A DNA stretch of 64,000 bases, taken from the NCBI GenBank assembly GCA_963752755.1, contig CAVVZJ010000003.1, positions 372,001 through 436,000 of the forward strand, given 5' to 3'. The DNA comes from CAVVZJ01 sp963752755. GTDB lineage: Bacteria; Planctomycetota; Planctomycetia; Isosphaerales; Isosphaeraceae. Positions 8,534 through 17,613 of the stretch are shown here, piece by piece. Position numbers and translations under genes: made by a program. Position 1 is the stretch's first letter; each line of letters opens with the position of its first letter. The notes under the pieces were generated by a model. The model was not told the DNA's origin and searched no databases. It worked only from the letters and a program-made list of their open reading frames with translations.

Positions 8534-9676
8534 TCACGGGACTGGATCTTTCACGCAGCGGAAGCCGACATGCGATGCCGCGCTGAGCGGTTCCCCCTTG
8601 CCGCGAGCGCCGGGCAGGTAGCGAACGCAGTAGAGGTCGCTGCACAGATACGACCCCCCGCGCTGCACGCGTTTCGGGATGCCGGGCTCCAGCGGATCGA
8701 AGCTTGTGCTCGGCCCCTTCGGGTTGAAGCGGGGACTGGCGAGGTAGTAATCGGGTTGATACCAGTCGGCGCACCACTCCCAGACGTTGCCCGCCATGTC
8801 GCAGAGACCGAACCCGTTGGGTGGGAACTTGCCGACGGGCGCCGTCCTCCGGAAGCCGTCCACCTCGGTATTCTCGGCGGGGAACTGTCCCTGCCAGTTG
8901 TTGACCATCCATTTCCCGCCGGGCGTCAGGTCGTCTCCCCAGACGAAACGATTGCGGTCGAGACCGCCGCGTGCCGCAAATTCCCACTCGGCCTCCGTCG
9001 GCAGCCGCTTGCCGGCCCACCTCGCATAAGCCATCGCATCTTCCCAGCAGACCTGCACGACTGGATGATTCTCCTTGCCCGCGATCGTGCTGTCCGGCCC
9101 CTCGGGATGCTTCCAGCAAGCGCCGGGGACGTATTCCCACCATTGCAGGTGATTGTCGAGCGGGACGTCGTGGTCCGGCGGCGTGAACACGAGGGACCCC
9201 GGCTTGAGCTTGTCCAGCGGGACGCCGGGGAAGTCTTTCGGGTCTAACGGCCGCTCAGCCACGGTGAGATAACCCGTCGCCTCGACGAACTTCGCGAACT
9301 GCGCGTTCGTGACCTCGGTTCGATCCATCCAGAATCCATCGAGGGTGACGAGATGTGCCGGCTGCGCATCAACCATCGCCTCGTCGTTCCCACCCATCCA
9401 GAACGTCCCACCGGGAATCCAGACCATGCCCCCTGGCGCCTGGTGCGGCGGCTTGCTGGACGCAACTTGCGGTCCCTCGTCGACGTCGGAGGCCGGGGCG
9501 TCCGACAGTGGACGGCGAAATACCCCCGACCCGTAAGCCAGGGCGATCGACAGGAGAACGACGAGGAGCACCGCCGCGCCGACGGAACGCCAGGGTGTAC
9601 GTCCCTTCTCCCTGGGCTCCGAGACTGGCTCAGATTCGCGATGAACGGGCTTCTTTCGACGTCTCTGGCTCGTCAC
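8534..9676 (-). CDS. Membrane-anchored formylglycine-generating enzyme (FGE/SUMF1 family)
   Basis: 380 residues. A basic N-terminus is followed by one membrane helix (about 31-53, VGAAVLLVVLLSIALAYGSG) and then a complete FGE-sulfatase domain: MVWIPGGTFWMGG, FWMDRTEVTNAQFAKFVEAT, RLPTEAEWEFAARGG, DMAGNVWEWC and a closing RGGSYLCSDLYC...GFRC. The C-x4-C pair (about C345 and C350) aligns with the copper-binding active-site cysteines of aerobic FGE, which many planctomycete FGE-like proteins lack, so this is probably a true sulfatase activator, oxidising Cys72 of the adjacent sulfatase. The start is inferred as GTG 9676 because GAGGAA sits about eight bases upstream; an in-frame ATG at 9703 is the alternative. 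The anchor suggests it acts at the membrane on exported sulfatases. Confidence 0.85.
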   Translation of the reverse strand: MTSQRRRKKPVHRESEPVSEPREKGRTPWRSVGAAVLLVVLLSIALAYGSGVFRRPLSDAPASDVDEGPQVASSKPPHQAPGGMVWIPGGTFWMGGNDEAMVDAQPAHLVTLDGFWMDRTEVTNAQFAKFVEATGYLTVAERPLDPKDFPGVPLDKLKPGSLVFTPPDHDVPLDNHLQWWEYVPGACWKHPEGPDSTIAGKENHPVVQVCWEDAMAYARWAGKRLPTEAEWEFAARGGLDRNRFVWGDDLTPGGKWMVNNWQGQFPAENTEVDGFRRTAPVGKFPPNGFGLCDMAGNVWEWCADWYQPDYYLASPRFNPKGPSTSFDPLEPGIPKRVQRGGSYLCSDLYCVRYLPGARGKGEPLSAASHVGFRCVKDPVP

Positions 9677-10000
9677 GAAGATTCCTCGCAGTTGCGACGG
9701 CATTCCAATCCAACCCGGGACGGCATCCGCAGCGTCCCGATCTGGTTCTGTACCCCTCCTCATTTTTCTGGAGAATTCCAGTGTACCGCCGACGGCCACG
9801 CTCACAAGCCTCCGCCGGTCGCGCGGACGGCCCCGACAGCTTCGATTTGAGCGGGGCGGACTGGTCGGCGCCGTCGCCTTGCCGTACCATCGCGTTGCGG
9901 CCGGATGCGACGCGGCCGCCCAGGCAACCCTCGCGCGGCGTTGTCGGTTTCCCGAATTCCGAAGACGCACTTCGGCGCGTCCGAATCCGAAGCAGCTACC
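9677..10000. other. Divergent intergenic region
   Basis: 324 bases between the FGE gene (minus) and the PVC cytochrome gene (plus). It should hold both promoters. I see no convincing -35/-10 pair; the only structure is a short hairpin near 9957-9974 (CCGAAG, loop ACGCA, CTTCGG). No gene is supported here. Confidence 0.5.
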
Positions 10001-13000
10001 ATGAGAACTGGCATCCAAGCCCTGACCTTCGCCCTGCTCGTCATCCTGCCGGTCACGTCTGGCGACGAGCCGCCCTCCGACGAGTCCTTCCCCAGTTTCC
10101 CGCCGAAGTCGACCACCGAGGCACTCGCAACCTTCAAAATCCGCGACGGCTTCCACCTCGAACTGCTCGCCGCCGAACCGCTGGTGATGGACCCCGTCGC
10201 CGCGGCCTACGACGAGGATGGACAGCTTTACGTCGTCGAGATGTCCGACTACCCTTACACGGACCCGAAGAACGACAAGCCGTTCACCGAGAATACCCTC
10301 GACCCGCCCCTCGGCCGCGTCCGCCTCCTGATCGACCGCGACGGCGACGGCCACTTCGACGAGGGCCACCTCTTCGCCGAGAAGTTGTCGTGGCCGACCG
10401 GCATCGCCGTTTGGAAGGGAGGCGTCTTCGTCGGCGCCACACCTGATCTTTGGTACTTCAAGGACACCGACGGCGACGGCGAGGCCGACGTGCGCCAGAA
10501 GGTCTTCACGGGATTCCGCAAGTTCAATGTTCAGGCCGTGATGAACAACCTGACCTGGGGCCTCGACCACCAGATCTACGGTGCTGCTTCCGGCAACGGC
10601 GGCCTGGTCGTCCCCGCCGACCAGCCCGACGCCAAACCCGTCAACGTCCTCCGCCGCGACTTCCGCTTCGACCCCCGCACGAAATCCCTCCAGGCGATCT
10701 CCGGCGGCGCCCGCTTCGGCAACACCTTCGACGACCACGGCAACCGCTTCCTCTGTAACATCCGCAACCCCGCCGAGCACGTCGTCCTGCCGTCCCACTA
10801 CCTCGAACGCAACCCGCTCCTGCCCGCCCCTCCCGTTCTCCACGACGCCGCCGAATCCGGCGACACGATTCCCGTCTATCGGATCAGCCCCCCCGAGCCC
10901 TGGCGCGAGGTTCGCGCACGACGCTGGGCGGCGATCGGAAAGGCGTATCCGCAAAGCGAGCTGGTCGGGGCTGGCTTCCTCACCTCCTCCAGCGGCGTGA
11001 CCGTCTATCGCGGCGACGCCTACCCCGATTCCTTCCGCGGCAACCTCTTCCTCGGCGAGGTCGCGAACAACCTCATCATCCGCTTCGCCGTCGAGCCCGA
11101 CGGCGTCACCTTCCGCGCCCGCCGCGCCGAGCCCGATGGAGTCGAGTTCCTCGCCTCCACCGATACCTGGTTCCGCCCCGTCAACTTCGTCAACGCCCCC
11201 GACGGTACTCTCCACATTCTGGATATGTACCGCGAGACGATCGAGCACCCCTGGTCGATTCCCGACGACATCCTGAGCCGCCTCGACCTCCGCAGCGGCA
11301 CCGACCGCGGCCGCATCTACCGCCTCGAGCCCCCCGATTTCGAGCGACGCCCCACCCCCCGACTCAGCCAGGCCCTAACCACCGAGCTGGTCGCCCTCCT
11401 GGAACACCCCAACGCCTGGCACCGTGACACCGCCCACCGGCTGATCTTCGAGCGCCAGGACGATTCCGCCGTCGCCCCGCTCCGGCGGCTCCTCGATGAG
11501 AGCGACCAGCCTCTCGCTCGACTGCACACCCTTTGGTCCCTTGACGGCCTCGACAAGCTCACCGATGGCGACTTGCTCCACGCTCTGAACGACACCTCCG
11601 CCACCGTCCGCGAGCACGCCGTCCGCCTCGCCGAGCCGAGACTTCCACGCTCACCGGCATTACTCGACCGTGTCCTCAAGCTCGCCGGGAGCGAGGACGA
11701 CGCCCGCGTCCGCTTCCAGCTCGCCTTCACGCTCGGCGAGGTCACCGACCCGTCCGCCGACTTCCGCCTCGCGGCGATCGCCCTCCGCGACGCCGACGAC
11801 TTGTTCATTCGCACCGCAGTTCTCAGCTCCGCGTATCGCGACCCCCTCACCCTCCTCCAGACCTTGCTCGACCGCGCCGACCGCCCGTTTCTCGACCGAC
11901 CCGGAGCCCTCGCCTTGCTCCGCTCCCTCGCCTTCCAGGTCGGTGCCCGGGGGAAGATCCAGGAAGCGGTCGCGACCCTGGCGACGCTGGCGAAGGTGCC
12001 GAAGACCGACGGGAACGGCGGCGCCCTGGCGCGGAAGGTTGTCCTCACCCTGGCCGAAGGTCTAGGCCGGAGCAAATCAGGGCTCACCGCGGTTTCCGAG
12101 GAAGCGTCAGGAAATGAACAGGCCCACAGGTTCCTGGAAGACATCCTCGAATCGGCTCGTCGCGACGTGGCGAACCCGGTTGCCTCCGTCGAGGCCGTGT
12201 CCGACGCACTCGCCCTGCTCGCTGACCGACCGTTCGCCGAGGCAAAGGAATGGATCGCGCCGCGACTGGAGCCGACACAACCCCAGGAAATCCAGCAAGC
12301 CGCCGCGCGGGCCCTGGCCACGCACGCAGAGCCGGAGGTCGCCAAGCTCCTGCTCACGAACTACCGGGCCTATCGACCCGCCCTCAAGGCCGACATCCTC
12401 CAGATCCTCCTAGGCCGCCCGATCTGGCAAGGGGCCTTGCTCGACGCCGTCGCCTCCGGCCAGGTGCCCCCCGGCCAGATCCCCACGGCGCGCCGTGGCC
12501 TGCTCCTGGAGAGCCGCAACCCGGCCATCCGCGACCGCGCCCGCTCCCTCCTCGGCGCCGAAGTGCCCGGCCCGCGTCGCGAGGTCATCGCCCGCTATCA
12601 AGAAGCTCTCACTCTCTCCGCCCTCGCCGAACGTGGCCGGGCGGTTTTCGAACGGGAGTGCCTGACCTGCCACAAGCTCGGCGAGAAGGGGCACTCCGTC
12701 GGCCCGAACCTGGCTTCCGTCCAGCGCCGCGGACCGGACGAGATCCTGCTCCACATCCTCGACCCTAACCGCGAGGTCGCCCCCGACTTCCTCGAATATG
12801 TCGTCGAGTTGAAGGACGGTCGCGTCGCGACCGGCCTGATCGCGTCGGAGACGGCCACCAGCCTGACCCTCAAGCGGGCCGAGGGTGAGTCGGAGACGAT
12901 CCTCCGTCGCGAGGTGGAAGCGATCGCCTCGACGGGCAAGTCGTTGATGCCCGAGGGTCTCGAAGACAAGCTCAAGCCGCAAGAGATGGCCGACCTGCTC

Positions 13001-13027
13001 GCCTTCCTCCTGGAGATCCAGAAATGA
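10001..13027 (+). CDS. PVC-type membrane-bound dehydrogenase / HEAT / cytochrome c protein
   Basis: 1008 residues. Signal peptide (about 1-18), then a beta-propeller dehydrogenase-like region (about 45-450) with EMSDYPYTDP, RVRLLIDRDGDGHFD and GADFLTSSSG-like blades. A helical HEAT-type region follows (about 460-870), then a C-terminal cytochrome c domain with heme motif CLTCHKLG near residue 887 and an axial-ligand region ending in MPEGLEDKL. This composite is a hallmark of Planctomycetota and Verrucomicrobiota; function is unproven, but a periplasmic redox step on sugars or alcohols is the usual inference. An upstream in-frame start at 9905 is rejected because it precedes the signal peptide with off-frame-like sequence. 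Its stop overlaps the next ATG (ATGA at 13024). Confidence 0.9.
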   Translation: MRTGIQALTFALLVILPVTSGDEPPSDESFPSFPPKSTTEALATFKIRDGFHLELLAAEPLVMDPVAAAYDEDGQLYVVEMSDYPYTDPKNDKPFTENTLDPPLGRVRLLIDRDGDGHFDEGHLFAEKLSWPTGIAVWKGGVFVGATPDLWYFKDTDGDGEADVRQKVFTGFRKFNVQAVMNNLTWGLDHQIYGAASGNGGLVVPADQPDAKPVNVLRRDFRFDPRTKSLQAISGGARFGNTFDDHGNRFLCNIRNPAEHVVLPSHYLERNPLLPAPPVLHDAAESGDTIPVYRISPPEPWREVRARRWAAIGKAYPQSELVGAGFLTSSSGVTVYRGDAYPDSFRGNLFLGEVANNLIIRFAVEPDGVTFRARRAEPDGVEFLASTDTWFRPVNFVNAPDGTLHILDMYRETIEHPWSIPDDILSRLDLRSGTDRGRIYRLEPPDFERRPTPRLSQALTTELVALLEHPNAWHRDTAHRLIFERQDDSAVAPLRRLLDESDQPLARLHTLWSLDGLDKLTDGDLLHALNDTSATVREHAVRLAEPRLPRSPALLDRVLKLAGSEDDARVRFQLAFTLGEVTDPSADFRLAAIALRDADDLFIRTAVLSSAYRDPLTLLQTLLDRADRPFLDRPGALALLRSLAFQVGARGKIQEAVATLATLAKVPKTDGNGGALARKVVLTLAEGLGRSKSGLTAVSEEASGNEQAHRFLEDILESARRDVANPVASVEAVSDALALLADRPFAEAKEWIAPRLEPTQPQEIQQAAARALATHAEPEVAKLLLTNYRAYRPALKADILQILLGRPIWQGALLDAVASGQVPPGQIPTARRGLLLESRNPAIRDRARSLLGAEVPGPRREVIARYQEALTLSALAERGRAVFERECLTCHKLGEKGHSVGPNLASVQRRGPDEILLHILDPNREVAPDFLEYVVELKDGRVATGLIASETATSLTLKRAEGESETILRREVEAIASTGKSLMPEGLEDKLKPQEMADLLAFLLEIQK

Positions 13028-13813
13028 GAATCTGGGACCTCCACAACCACTTCGCCGGCCTCCCCGGCCGCACGCCCGCCGAGAAGATGGCCCGACTCCT
13101 CGAATTCGCCGACCGATTCGGTATCGAGCGGCTCATCGTCTTCATGGGCACCCACTTTGATTACAACCCTTCCCCCGACGACCTCCGCCGCCAGAATGAC
13201 GAGGTCCTCGACGCCCTCGCTCATTGGCACGACCGCGCCTTCGGATTCACCTACGTCAGCCCGAACCACGTCGAGGCCAGCCTCGCCGAGATGGAGCGCT
13301 GCATCGCGAACGGCCCGATGGTAGGCATCAAGCTCTGGGTCGCGGCCCGCTGCAACGACCCCAAGATTGACCCGATCATCCGCCGCGCCGGCGAGTTGAA
13401 AGCGGCGATCTTCCAGCATACCTGGATGAAGGTCGGCGGCAACCTGCCTGGCGAATCGACCCCGATGGACCTCGCCGAGCTGGCCGCGCCGGTTCCCCGA
13501 CGTCCCCTTGATCTGCGGCCACACCGGCGGCGGCAACTGGGAGGTCGGCATCCGCGCCGTGCGGGCACATCGCAATGTCTCGGTCGATCTCGCCGGCTCC
13601 GACCCCTCGGCTGGCTTCGCCGAGATGGCCATCCGCGAGCTGGGAGCCCGCCGCGTGATCTACGGCAGCGATGCCTCGGGCCGGAGCTACGCCTCGCAAC
13701 TCGCAAAGGTCCTCGGCGCCGAGATCAGCGGCGAGGACCGCCGCGTAATCCTCGCCGACAACCTCCGCCGCATGCTCGCGCCGATCCTCCGCGCGAAGGG
13801 AATCCAGGCATGA
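13024..13813 (+). CDS. Amidohydrolase family protein (frameshifted)
   Basis: Reconstituted length is 262 residues. It begins MRIWDLHNHFAGLPGRTPAEK, carrying the HxH metal motif of the amidohydrolase-2 (TIM-barrel metal-dependent hydrolase) family, and ends with RRVIYGSDASGRSY and a RRMLAPILRAKG tail, the family's late Asp motif. The conserved product changes frame near 13487: the DNA reads GCCGCGCCGG where GCCGCGCGG would keep the frame, i.e. one extra C. With that base removed the junction reads AELAARFPDVPLICGHTGG. Both halves are otherwise clean, so a sequence error is more likely than decay. ATGA overlaps at both ends couple it to the cytochrome gene upstream and to a second amidohydrolase downstream. 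Confidence 0.8.
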
Positions 13814-14580
13814 TCGATGTCAACATTTCTCTTGATCTCTGGCCCTTCCGCCGCCTCCCCCACGACCGTCCCGAGTCCCTCGCCCGACTCCTCCGTGACG
13901 GCGGGGTGACGAAGGCGTGGGCTGGCAGCTTCGACGCCTTGCTTCACCGCGACGTCGCCGCGGTAAATACCCGACTCGCCGAGAACTGCCGCCGCCACGG
14001 CGACGGCCTGCTCGTGCCGTTCGGCACGGTCAACCCGGCCCTCCCTGACTGGCGCGAGGACCTCCGCCGCTGCCACGAAGACCACCACATGCCGGGCATC
14101 CGCCTCTTCCCCAGCTACCACGGTTATACCCTCGCCGACCCCCTCTTCGCGACCCTACTCGAACTGGCCACCGAACGCGGCCTGATCGTCCAGATCGCCT
14201 GGAAGATGGAGGATGAGCGGACCCAGCACCCGCTCGTCAGGGTCCCGACGCCTGACCCCTCGCCTCTCTTCGACCTCGTCCCCCGGCTGCCAAAGCTCCG
14301 CCTCGTCCTGCTCAATGCCCTCGGCAACCTCCGCGGTGAGCGTCTCGAACGGCTCACGGCGACGGGCCGGGTCTGGGTTGAGATCGCGATGCTCGAAGGG
14401 GTCGGGGGCCTGGAGTCCCTCATCCCGGTGATCGGCGCAAGACCCATTCTCTTTGGCTCGTTCGCCCCGCTGTTCATCTTCGAGTCGGCGGTCTTGAAGC
14501 TGAAGGAGTCGCTACTGATTCCCGAGCATTCCGAGATGATCCGCGACCGGAACGTGCAGAGGTTGCTCGAAGCCGGTTGA
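13810..14580 (+). CDS. Second amidohydrolase family protein
   Basis: 256 residues starting MIDVNISLDLWPFRRLPHDR, with no signal peptide. It belongs to the same amidohydrolase-2 type as its neighbour but is diverged: the HxH motif at the N-terminus is replaced by NISLDLW, while central features (MPGIRLFPSYHGYTL, VQIAWKMEDERTQHPLV) and the terminal HSEMIRDRNVQRLLEAG follow planctomycete homologues. Loss of the first metal motif suggests it is a non-catalytic partner or uses an altered site. ATG lies within the stop of the preceding gene (ATGA), so the two amidohydrolases are probably made in equal amounts, perhaps as a heteromer, together with the PVC cytochrome protein. Confidence 0.8.
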   Translation: MIDVNISLDLWPFRRLPHDRPESLARLLRDGGVTKAWAGSFDALLHRDVAAVNTRLAENCRRHGDGLLVPFGTVNPALPDWREDLRRCHEDHHMPGIRLFPSYHGYTLADPLFATLLELATERGLIVQIAWKMEDERTQHPLVRVPTPDPSPLFDLVPRLPKLRLVLLNALGNLRGERLERLTATGRVWVEIAMLEGVGGLESLIPVIGARPILFGSFAPLFIFESAVLKLKESLLIPEHSEMIRDRNVQRLLEAG

Positions 14581-14671
14581 TCCTGCAGTCCCGGAAGCAC
14601 GGACGCTCGTGCCGAGCGTTCCGACGCGAGAATCGACGACGGGAGGCGACCCTCCATCGGCCAGCGCAGTT

Positions 14672-16033
14672 TCAGCGGAGGAGAATCGCCAGTGTCAGGG
14701 CCAAGACCGTCACGAGCAGGGTCAATGCCACCACGGCGATCAACCAGGAGGCGGGTCGCCACTTCTTGACTATCGGGGGGAGGTCGAGCAGATCATCTGC
14801 GGGCGCCGGGAACTCCGGCTCAAGATCCATCCTCAAGAAGACATCCTGAGAATCCCGACCCGAGGATCGTCCGGCCGCGTCACCGTCGATATCGACCTCA
14901 GATTCGGACTCGAACCATTCCGCCGGATAGGCCCCTCCGGCCACCGTGGTGGCCTGCGACCTCGCCTGGGCATCCGCTCCCATGGCCACGATCCGGCCCA
15001 GGGGAACCTGTCCCGAGGCGAAGGGTTCGAGCGCCGAGACGACGTCGGAGGCCCGGGCGTACCGCTCGCCAGGCGACTTCCGCATCATCCGACGCACCAC
15101 CGAATCGAGCCCGGGAGGGCAGGACGGCACCAGGTCGGTGAGCGGCTGGACCTCCGAGATCCGGTGGGCGATTAGTTTTTCGGGTAAGGTTGGGGCGGGG
15201 AACGGCACCCGGCCGGAGAGCAGGTGGTAGGCGCTGCATCCCAGAGAATAAAGATCGCTCCGGGGGTCAATGCCGCGGGAGTTCCGTGCTTGCTCGGGTG
15301 AGAGATAGTCGAAGGTGCCGAGAGTAGCGCCGTCGAGTGTGAGCATGCTGGAGTTACTCGGGTCCACGGCGAGCCCAAGGTCGGTCAACTTGGCGATCCC
15401 GCCGCGACTGACCAGGATGTTGGGGGGCGTCACGTCGCGGTGCAGTAGGCCCTGGCCATGCAGCGACCCCAGGCCCAGGGCCACCTGACGGATCAGTTCC
15501 GCCACCACCATGGCCGGCAAGGGCCCATGCTCATCGACGAGTTGAGCGGCGCTGCGGCCGTTGATGTACTCCATGACGAGGTAGCGAAAACCGAACGCCT
15601 CACCTTCGTCATAGACCCGGATCAGATGCTCGTCCTGAAGCCGGCCGGCAATTTTCGCCTCACGATCGAACCGCGCCAGAGCCCGGGGATCTTGACTGCG
15701 CTGGCGAGACAGGACCTTCATCGCCACCTGACGGCCCAGCCGCGTGTCCTGTGCCAGATAGACCAGACCCATCCCCCCCTGTCCGATTGCATCGAGCAAG
15801 ACATACTTGCCGATCTTCATCGCCTTCCAGCGACCGAGTTGCAGTTGTCGGGCCTGCCACGGTGTCAGCCTCCCGGTGACGACCGCCTGGCGGGCGAGAC
15901 GACGATCGATCGCCTCGGGCGTGCGCTTCTCCGGGTCGATTGCCTCCAGGCACGCGCCGAGGCCGGCGGCGTCCATCAGGCCGCTCTCCATCGCGGCCTG
16001 CCAGAACTGCGAAGCCTTCGGATCAACTGCCAT
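14672..16033 (-). CDS. Pkn-type serine/threonine protein kinase, C-terminally membrane anchored
   Basis: 453 residues. An N-terminal helical region (about 1-70) ends in LTPWQARQLQLGRWK, a leader common to planctomycete kinases. The kinase domain follows (about 74-340): glycine loop IGQGGMGLVY, K106 in QVAMKVL, catalytic loop HRDVTPPN (198-205), DLG (218-220) and GTFDYLSPEQ. A single membrane helix closes the protein (WLIAVVALTLLVTVLALTLA). The catalytic lysine usual in HRDxKPxN is threonine here (T202), and DFG is DLG; D200, N205 and D218 remain, so activity is possible but not certain. It is transcribed divergently from the spherulin-4 gene. Targets cannot be told from sequence. Confidence 0.9.
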   Translation of the reverse strand: MAVDPKASQFWQAAMESGLMDAAGLGACLEAIDPEKRTPEAIDRRLARQAVVTGRLTPWQARQLQLGRWKAMKIGKYVLLDAIGQGGMGLVYLAQDTRLGRQVAMKVLSRQRSQDPRALARFDREAKIAGRLQDEHLIRVYDEGEAFGFRYLVMEYINGRSAAQLVDEHGPLPAMVVAELIRQVALGLGSLHGQGLLHRDVTPPNILVSRGGIAKLTDLGLAVDPSNSSMLTLDGATLGTFDYLSPEQARNSRGIDPRSDLYSLGCSAYHLLSGRVPFPAPTLPEKLIAHRISEVQPLTDLVPSCPPGLDSVVRRMMRKSPGERYARASDVVSALEPFASGQVPLGRIVAMGADAQARSQATTVAGGAYPAEWFESESEVDIDGDAAGRSSGRDSQDVFLRMDLEPEFPAPADDLLDLPPIVKKWRPASWLIAVVALTLLVTVLALTLAILLR

Positions 16034-16266
16034 CGATCAAACCCGCCCCCCTCCTTCGAGGAAGCTCAGTCCTGCCTGAACCGGCCTTGCTCATTTTACC
16101 ATGCCGCACCCATTCCCGAGCACCGCCCCGGCTGGTTCCCGGTGTGACCCATTCCGTCCGGGTGCGAGCTTCAACACTTGATAGGCTTCCGGCGATTTTA
16201 CGATAAGATGATTGAGATGGGCGCTCGTTGAGATCGTACCGCATGAGGTCGCTGGGGAGGTCGTCT

Positions 16267-17613
16267 ATGATCGCGATGCGTTGTTCCTGTGGGAGCGACT
16301 TCTGGGTGAGGGATCGCCTTGCTGGGCGAACCGTCAACTGCCCCTCCTGCGGGATAAGCTTGGCCGTCCCCCCCCTGGAAACGGTCAAGGTAACGATGAC
16401 GTCGGCACCCTGTAACTGCGGGGAAGTCTTCTGGTCCTCGGCCTGGCAACCGGGCAAGCAATCCCGATGCCCGATCTGCGGTGGCGGGGTGGGACCGTCC
16501 CGGTCGAAGGGTGGGTCGGAAACCGTGACGACTCCTCGCTCGTCGGGCAGTTCCGCGCCACCACTCAAATCCTCGGGCGTGCGGTCCAATCTCCAGCGCG
16601 ACACACCTCCGATCAGCGGCCCGGGCGTCACGAAAGAATCGACCGTGCCGCCTCCGAAGGAACGATGGGGCCTCCCGGTTGGCGAATGGAGCCCGCAGAT
16701 TCTTGGCCTTGTGTTCGGAGCCCTTGCGGTCTGCGCGCTGGGTGTTGTCATCGGATCCAGGCTGCTTGTACCCACCCCGCCAGCCATCGAAACCACGACG
16801 GAGCCAGCGGGCCAGACGGACGTTCCATCGAAGGACCACGACCCGGACCCGTCGATCAAGGCTCCGAGCCAGATCACGTCGGTCCCGGCCCTCTCGGCCC
16901 CCCTGAGAGCTCTGGTCCCCGCGTACTTTTACCCGGGCGGCGAAGGCTTGGAGGATTGGAACCAGTTGATTGAGGCCGGCTCGCGAATCCCGATCGTCGC
17001 GGTTGTCAACCCGGCGACAGGACCCGGTCCGTCGGCGAACCCCGACTACGCCGAGGTGATCCGCCGGGCGAAGGCCGCCGGGGTCACGACACTCGGCTAC
17101 GTGAACACCGACTACGCCAAGCGTCCCCGCCAGCAGATCGAGGCGGACGTCGAGAAGTGGCTCCAGTTCTATCCCGAAATTGGCGGTATCTTCTTCGATG
17201 CCCAGCCCAGCGAGGCCCAGCATGCTGACCTCTACGCCTCCATGCGCGCCCTGGTGAAGGCAAAGAGGCCGGACTCCCTCATCATCACGAACCCCGGGAT
17301 CGTCTGCGCCGAGCCGTACCTGGAGAAGCCGGCCACCGACGTCGCCATCCTGTTCGAGAACCAGCAGGGATTCAACGACTTCGCGCTCCCCTCCTGGGCG
17401 GGCCGATATCAGGCTTCCCGAATTGCCGCGATTCCCTACGCTCTGGAAACACCGGAGCAAATGAAAGAAGCCGTTCGGCAAGCGGTACTCAAGGGCATCG
17501 GCTATCTCTACGTCACCGACGGCACCGGACCCAACCCCTGGGGACACCTTCCCCGTTACTGGAAAGAGGAGGTGGACGCCCTCGAGCGGATCAACCAGCG
17601 AAAGCCTCTGTGA
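16267..17613 (+). CDS. Zinc-ribbon / membrane helix / spherulin-4-like protein
   Basis: 448 residues. Two tandem zinc-ribbon motifs occupy the N-terminus (C6xC8...C25xxC28 and C49xC51...C68xxC71, each with a CxCG start). A Ser/Pro-rich linker follows, then one membrane helix (about 145-170, ILGLVFGALAVCALGVVIGS) and an exported TIM-barrel domain (about 215-445) of the spherulation-specific family 4 type: LVPAYFYPGG, IVAVVNPATGPG, LGYVNTDYAKR, YPEIGGIFFDAQPS and YLYVTDG. Members of that family resemble endo-acting galactosaminidases, but activity here is unproven. Start 16267 is chosen because GGGGAGG lies six bases upstream; an ATG at 16228 is also in frame. The joining of cytosolic zinc ribbons to an extracellular glycosidase-like domain is unusual. 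Confidence 0.8.
   Translation: MIAMRCSCGSDFWVRDRLAGRTVNCPSCGISLAVPPLETVKVTMTSAPCNCGEVFWSSAWQPGKQSRCPICGGGVGPSRSKGGSETVTTPRSSGSSAPPLKSSGVRSNLQRDTPPISGPGVTKESTVPPPKERWGLPVGEWSPQILGLVFGALAVCALGVVIGSRLLVPTPPAIETTTEPAGQTDVPSKDHDPDPSIKAPSQITSVPALSAPLRALVPAYFYPGGEGLEDWNQLIEAGSRIPIVAVVNPATGPGPSANPDYAEVIRRAKAAGVTTLGYVNTDYAKRPRQQIEADVEKWLQFYPEIGGIFFDAQPSEAQHADLYASMRALVKAKRPDSLIITNPGIVCAEPYLEKPATDVAILFENQQGFNDFALPSWAGRYQASRIAAIPYALETPEQMKEAVRQAVLKGIGYLYVTDGTGPNPWGHLPRYWKEEVDALERINQRKPL

Noticed and set aside
8534..11248. Minus-strand frame of 904 codons extending the FGE gene into the PVC cytochrome gene
   Set aside because: Only the last 380 codons carry the FGE domain; the upstream part is antisense to the plus-strand gene, which has a signal peptide and heme motif. 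A GTG with a good ribosome site lies at 9676.
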